Shown here: one piece after another, positions 5,338 through 9,550 of the stretch | Numbering within the stretch: position 1 is the stretch's first letter | Layout: every line of letters begins with the position of its first letter | Assembly: GCA_013042825.1 (NCBI GenBank) | Contig: JABDPL010000287.1 | Span: 1 to 9,550, forward strand | DNA from: Flavobacteriaceae bacterium | GTDB taxonomy: Bacteria; Bacteroidota; Bacteroidia; Flavobacteriales; Flavobacteriaceae | DNA: 9,550 nt | Direction of reading: 5' to 3' | The notes under the pieces: generated by a model | What the model was told of the DNA's origin: nothing | The model's input: the letters and a program-made list of their open reading frames with translations, nothing else | Databases searched by the model: none | Made by a program: the position numbers and the translations under genes

Positions 5338-8300
5338 TCACTCATCAACTAACACCATTTTTGAAAATGAACCGCCTCGAGTATTAATCTTAAGGATATA
5401 GGTCCCAGTACTTAAATTACTCACTTCATATTCTGAATACGTGCTATTTTCAATAGTGTTTTCAGAATATATCATCTTACCAAGGGCATCGTACATCTCA
5501 ATGCCGGTAATGTCTCTTAATGTCGGGTTAAGCAGTAAAATATTTCCGCTTTCATTGACATAATGGATATCCATTTGATCGTATTCATGATCATCTATAC
5601 CAAGTGTATCGTAGTTGAAGACAATTTCAAATCGTTCCAGGTTTTCACCAGCTTCCATAAAGAACTCATAAGCTCCCGTTGTAAGGTCGTGATAAACATT
5701 CAATTCCTTGTCATGGACGTAAACTGTAAGATTCGCATGGTTATTGGTGAAACTATCAAGGACAATACTGCTCATGCCTTCCGAATCCAGGTGGATTCCA
5801 AGAGGTAGCACACTGGTTTCGGTAAGGGTATTTGTACCCTGGATATTGTGTTTCTTATCTTCGATCATCCAGTACAGGTCATCCATCTGGTCGGCGTATG
5901 TTTCAGCATCATAACCCCAATCGATATTTTCTGTTGCATTCTGATCAACGGTCAATAGTAACTGGCGTCTAATGGTGTTTACCGAGTTAAAACCAATTCT
6001 CAGCTGTGTTCGAGGATCTCCGGAATTATAGGTATCACTATTTCCCTGATTGGCTTGCGCATTATATTCTTCTCCTGAATTGAATACAGGATTCGATCCC
6101 GGATTTGCTTCCATGAAAATAGAATTACCTGAGGATTCCTTATGATATATGCGTTGTCCGTTGTTGAAATTAATAGTTCCTGAACCTTCGGCAACAACGA
6201 AGAAGCCTTGTCCAACGGGGATATATCGTCCGGGTAATTTGGTTGGTGTACCACCGGTTCCCACATCGGGATCGTTAGTTCCTAAGGCCGCAGAAGGAGC
6301 ACCTCCTGAAAGGTTGTATGTTGCATATCCACCGAGATATTCCCCTAGATTATGCGATCCGCCACCCCAGTGTTCCCAGAAGTAAAGTGTACCAGTTGTT
6401 GCACCGGTTCCACTGATCACAGGTCCGTTATCAAGAATGAATTGGTGAGCATCTATTGCCGAGGCATAAGGATTACCGACCAGGTAATCATTGCCTGCAG
6501 AAAGGGTCAGGTTGACCTGTCCGTTATGCGGTTTACCATTGAAAACATAGTTCTGATCATCAAGAACGACTCCGGTTCCCGGGCCTTTCATCGTGAACCC
6601 TTCCCCTGCAAGCAAGGTTCCGGTGCTTCGTACATGTTGCCAGGAAGCATAGTCATCGTCCAGTTGATTGGCAAATTTCCAGATCCAGTAATCGGCAATT
6701 CCGATCGGACTGGTATTCGTCCCGTCATATCCGGCTGTTATCCAGTTTATATTCTGAATGCCATCGAACATAACATCGGTTACGGTATAACTATTGTTAT
6801 TTGATGTTATATTGCTTATTCCAACCGGAGCAGCCCAGTAGTTATAGGTGTGCACATCGGCAGTTCCCTGCTGATCGCGTTCTAATGTACCGGCACTTGT
6901 AACTTCAAGATCACTTCCGAAGGTCTGAATTAACTGAGACTCACCCTCCAGGTCGATTGTTCCATCGAGTTCGAGATAGTGGGTTACCGTGAGTCCGTTT
7001 CCGGTTCCGGCAGCCGTGTCGCCGTTGATCTGAATATCGCCTGAGTACTGTTTTAGGGCCAGTACCGAACGATCACGTCCGAGGACAGCATCTGTAGCAA
7101 TTGTAATATCATGACTGGATTCAACTATATTCCAGTCGACTGATAGTGCAGGATTGGCGATTGAGATATCGTTGGGCACATTCTGCTCAACATTGTTCAG
7201 CCAGGTTGTAGGAGTAGACCAGTCGCCATCTGCATTCGATTCATAAGGTAGTGGTGCTGTTTGCCTGTCGACCGTGTCAAGGTTCCTAAGGGCTCCTAAA
7301 ACATCATTTCCTGATATATCATTTACATTGGTGTAGGTGTAAATGGTCATGTCGTAATAAGCAGCTAATTCACTCCAGGGGATAGATCCCACTTCGTTCT
7401 TGGTTATGGTCGTAGGAAGTTCTTTCCCGCTTACGAATCCGCCATTATCTTCGATCTCCTGGTTCATAATGAACCGCATTTGATCTACGGTTAAAGCGCG
7501 ATTCCAAATGCGAACCTCATCGATATTTCCGTGATAGAAAGCAACTGGTGTATTCTTACCGGCAGCGGCGAGGTAGAATGACTGATCGGTTGCGGTTGGT
7601 GGTGTCATGGCCTGTGAATTAGATAGAACACCGTCTATGTACATATCGGCCTGGCCACCGTTATAAATCACTGCTATATGATGCCATTTATTTGTAGGAA
7701 TGGCGACATTAGAAGTTATACTTTCGGTTGAACCGTTTTTCCAGCTCATTTCGATTCGTCCGGCTCCGTCAAGACGCAGGTCATAACCTTCGGTATACGC
7801 AGCATCGCGCTTCGATAGAATTGAACTGCTTTCAGAACCTGGTTCACGCTTGATCCATGCAGAAACGGTGAATTCGGTTGAGTTCAGATTTAGTTGATTC
7901 TCCATATCGACATAATCGCTAACACCATCAAATCTTATAGACCGGTCAAAGATCACCTGAGGTGCATAACCGAAAGTGATATATTTTGTTCCATCGAAAT
8001 CATAAAAACAGAATAAATTACCCATTCCGTCAGACTTCATAACACGATATGTAGCCGTAGGATCGAATACCGGGCTATCGGATATCAGCATGAGGTAATC
8101 TCCGGGAGGATTGATATTCCGGATCGCAGCCTGAGGGATCTGCACCTTAACAAGTCCGATATCGCCACCGGTTTCTACGAATTTCCAATGTCTTTGCATA
8201 CCTGTAAAGCTGGCGTTAGTGGTTAAGGCAGGAGTGATACCCGCACTCATGTTCACACCAACTGGAGCTTCCGGAAGGTCAAGGCTAACACCGTTATTAC

Positions 8301-9550
8301 CCCACATGAGGAACTCACGGTCATTAAAGGTATCCGGATTATCAGAGATGTTCAGGTTATTTGTATCATAGATTTCTGTTAAACCGATGGTCAGTATACC
8401 TTCCGTAGGACCAATGGCATCGACACCATTGTTGATACTGCTGGACTGCTTTTGAAGTAGGGCAGAGGCATCATCACGGCCAATACCGGCTATATCATAA
8501 TTAAATCCGGTACTAGCAGATTGATCCCAGATTACGCGTCCGTTGGAATCGACGTAATCTTGTGAGATACCATTAACTCCGAGAGTAATTCCGTATTTAA
8601 CGGCCAGATAACTGCTGATCCGGTTTCGTTCCTGGGAAAGATCGGCATCATTTTTCCGGGCTGAATAGCTGATCATCTCAACTACACGAGCATTAAGCGA
8701 TGATTCCCATCCTTCACTTCGGCCAATCCAGAATCTCGAGTCGTTCGTGTTCATATACTCGGGTATATCATTCTGGGTGGTCTCGATATCAATACTGTTA
8801 TAGTAAAGCTCTTGCTGCGTATCGGCAAGGTTATTTCTGGTATTTATAATACCGACATTGTCATAAACAGAGCCGGTACCAACTTCGGCCACGGCATATC
8901 CGTCAGGTGGTGTCTGACCTGTTGTGAACGCATCATGAGCATAACAAATGATCTCACCATTTATACGGGCTGTATAATATCCGAATCCTATTCCGGTTGC
9001 GTCGGTTGCATTTTGATCAAGGTGAGCATCACTACAGAATACGTCCATGAATCCGAAATTATTGGTAATCGGGGTTTCGTCAGTGATCAGGACAACAAAG
9101 ATGTCCTGGGTATGGAAACCGTAATCACTGGTGAGGAAGTCACCTGAGGTATTATCATGAGAAAAATCTGAATCCAGGGTATAGGTTGCGTAAGCATTAT
9201 CGAATTCAACAACCGGATTAAAATTCAGGTTATCCGTAGTATTATCATGGTAGGTGGGTTCCTGTCCGCTATATTGGGTATAGGCGTCACCACCACGCCC
9301 GCGGTCCTGCCAGAAAGACAACGCCTGACCATCGGTATAACTATGACCGTCATTGGCCTTCAACCAGACTGCAAGATCTGAAGTGACCCCTCCCGGACCT
9401 GTTGTCGGGTGTACTTTATCTGTTAATCGGAAATAATCGATAGCCATATCACTTCTGTAATTTCCGCCGGTGATCCCTTGTATCCTGATTTTCACGACCT
9501 GGCCAATGTATGCGCTCAGATCGATACTGATCGGGATATAGGAGGATTGG
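5338..9550 (-). CDS. Giant secreted LamG-containing protein with T9SS type A C-terminal sorting domain, 5'-truncated
   Basis: The visible 1403 residues run off the window edge; the GTG at 9495 is an internal valine, since the frame is open to 9549. Fragment numbering below starts at 9549. (1) About 1-42: end of a MAM-like beta-sandwich domain (IDLSAYIGQVVKIRIQGITG, SDMAIDYFRLTD). (2) About 55-530: a region I recall as DUF8202-like in Bacteroidota surface proteins (DLAVWLKANDG, ISSYLAVKYGITLGVNG, IWDQSASTGFNYDIAGIGRD, REFLMWGNNG). (3) About 533-702: a LamG/concanavalin-like domain (RFDGVSDYVDM, FTVSAWIKRE, KWHHIAVIYNGGQADMYIDG, GNIDEVRIWNRAL). (4) About 773 onward: a beta-rich stretch starting DGDWSTPTTWLNN and containing YWAAPVG and DYLVGNPYASAID. 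(5) About 1330-1403: the sorting domain (ITGIEMYDALGKMIYS, LSTGTYILKINTRGG, ending KMVLVDE). It is probably exported by Sec and T9SS, then anchored or released; the signal peptide would lie outside the window. There is no catalytic signature, so binding or adhesion is the best guess. Confidence 0.9.
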   Translation of the reverse strand, partial: QSSYIPISIDLSAYIGQVVKIRIQGITGGNYRSDMAIDYFRLTDKVHPTTGPGGVTSDLAVWLKANDGHSYTDGQALSFWQDRGRGGDAYTQYSGQEPTYHDNTTDNLNFNPVVEFDNAYATYTLDSDFSHDNTSGDFLTSDYGFHTQDIFVVLITDETPITNNFGFMDVFCSDAHLDQNATDATGIGFGYYTARINGEIICYAHDAFTTGQTPPDGYAVAEVGTGSVYDNVGIINTRNNLADTQQELYYNSIDIETTQNDIPEYMNTNDSRFWIGRSEGWESSLNARVVEMISYSARKNDADLSQERNRISSYLAVKYGITLGVNGISQDYVDSNGRVIWDQSASTGFNYDIAGIGRDDASALLQKQSSSINNGVDAIGPTEGILTIGLTEIYDTNNLNISDNPDTFNDREFLMWGNNGVSLDLPEAPVGVNMSAGITPALTTNASFTGMQRHWKFVETGGDIGLVKVQIPQAAIRNINPPGDYLMLISDSPVFDPTATYRVMKSDGMGNLFCFYDFDGTKYITFGYAPQVIFDRSIRFDGVSDYVDMENQLNLNSTEFTVSAWIKREPGSESSSILSKRDAAYTEGYDLRLDGAGRIEMSWKNGSTESITSNVAIPTNKWHHIAVIYNGGQADMYIDGVLSNSQAMTPPTATDQSFYLAAAGKNTPVAFYHGNIDEVRIWNRALTVDQMRFIMNQEIEDNGGFVSGKELPTTITKNEVGSIPWSELAAYYDMTIYTYTNVNDISGNDVLGALRNLDTVDRQTAPLPYESNADGDWSTPTTWLNNVEQNVPNDISIANPALSVDWNIVESSHDITIATDAVLGRDRSVLALKQYSGDIQINGDTAAGTGNGLTVTHYLELDGTIDLEGESQLIQTFGSDLEVTSAGTLERDQQGTADVHTYNYWAAPVGISNITSNNNSYTVTDVMFDGIQNINWITAGYDGTNTSPIGIADYWIWKFANQLDDDYASWQHVRSTGTLLAGEGFTMKGPGTGVVLDDQNYVFNGKPHNGQVNLTLSAGNDYLVGNPYASAIDAHQFILDNGPVISGTGATTGTLYFWEHWGGGSHNLGEYLGGYATYNLSGGAPSAALGTNDPDVGTGGTPTKLPGRYIPVGQGFFVVAEGSGTINFNNGQRIYHKESSGNSIFMEANPGSNPVFNSGEEYNAQANQGNSDTYNSGDPRTQLRIGFNSVNTIRRQLLLTVDQNATENIDWGYDAETYADQMDDLYWMIEDKKHNIQGTNTLTETSVLPLGIHLDSEGMSSIVLDSFTNNHANLTVYVHDKELNVYHDLTTGAYEFFMEAGENLERFEIVFNYDTLGIDDHEYDQMDIHYVNESGNILLLNPTLRDITGIEMYDALGKMIYSENTIENSTYSEYEVSNLSTGTYILKINTRGGSFSKMVLVDE

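Noticed and set aside
6352..6804. 150-codon open frame on the plus strand
   Set aside because: It lies wholly antisense to the secreted-protein gene, its cysteine-rich translation resembles no family I know, and there is no promoter or start context.
7000..7020. Short GGTTCC-like repeats in the secreted-protein gene
   Set aside because: They come from Gly/Thr/Asn-rich coding and are not arranged as regular tandem repeats.
8812..9147. 111-codon open frame on the plus strand
   Set aside because: It is antisense to the same long gene and is explained by that gene's codon composition.
5338..9495. GTG at 9495 as the true start of the secreted protein
   Set aside because: The frame continues to the edge in a MAM-like strand pattern, with no signal peptide after the GTG. 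The gene is simply cut.
1..9550. Defence system, mobile element, CRISPR or toxin-antitoxin pair
   Set aside because: No nuclease, transposase, integrase, repeat-spacer array or small two-gene pair is visible. Apart from the small unknown protein, every main gene belongs to a recognisable core or secreted-protein family.

Overview
The window looks like a chromosomal core region of a flavobacterium (phylum Bacteroidota). Four things point there. A promoter of the Bacteroidota form (TTG, 20-nt gap, TATTTTTG) lies ahead of rpsF. None of the visible starts has a convincing Shine-Dalgarno sequence. One gene encodes a very large LamG protein that ends in what looks like a type IX secretion (T9SS) sorting domain. 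The gene order priA, LytTR regulator, rpsF-rpsR-rplI, small DUF protein, hisS is, as far as I remember, common in Flavobacteriaceae. I cannot name a genus.

Layout. 1-1325 (+) is the 3' half of priA, cut by the window edge. 1328-2023 (-) is a LytTR-type response regulator convergent with priA, with only 2 bp between the stop codons. Its best terminator lies inside the end of priA. 2024-2232 is the divergent intergenic region. It holds a good rpsF promoter, a weaker regulator promoter, a 15-bp palindrome and four GTTAA repeats. 2233-3335 (+) is the ribosomal operon rpsF-rpsR-rplI (bS6, bS18, bL9), closed by a strong intrinsic terminator. 3400-3870 (+) is a small acidic protein of unknown function, probably DUF6495, whose ATG directly follows the terminator's T-run. 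3910-5280 (+) is hisS. 5280-5311 is a bidirectional terminator. 5338-9550 (-) is the 3' part of a giant secreted multidomain protein (probable MAM-like end, DUF8202-like region, LamG, beta-rich region, T9SS C-terminal domain), cut by the window edge. No intergenic stretch exceeds 209 bp, and I see no tRNA, rRNA, CRISPR array, insertion sequence or phage gene.

Functionally this is mostly housekeeping: replication restart (PriA), ribosome assembly (bS6, bS18, bL9) and tRNA-His charging (HisRS). A two-component output protein and a surface or secreted protein are embedded in it. I found no convincing new multi-gene system. The points most worth following up are regulatory: a terminator encoded within the priA coding sequence, a terminator touching the next start codon, and a palindrome inside a promoter spacer. 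Beyond those, the unknown protein between rplI and hisS and the mixed character of the HisRS deserve a look.
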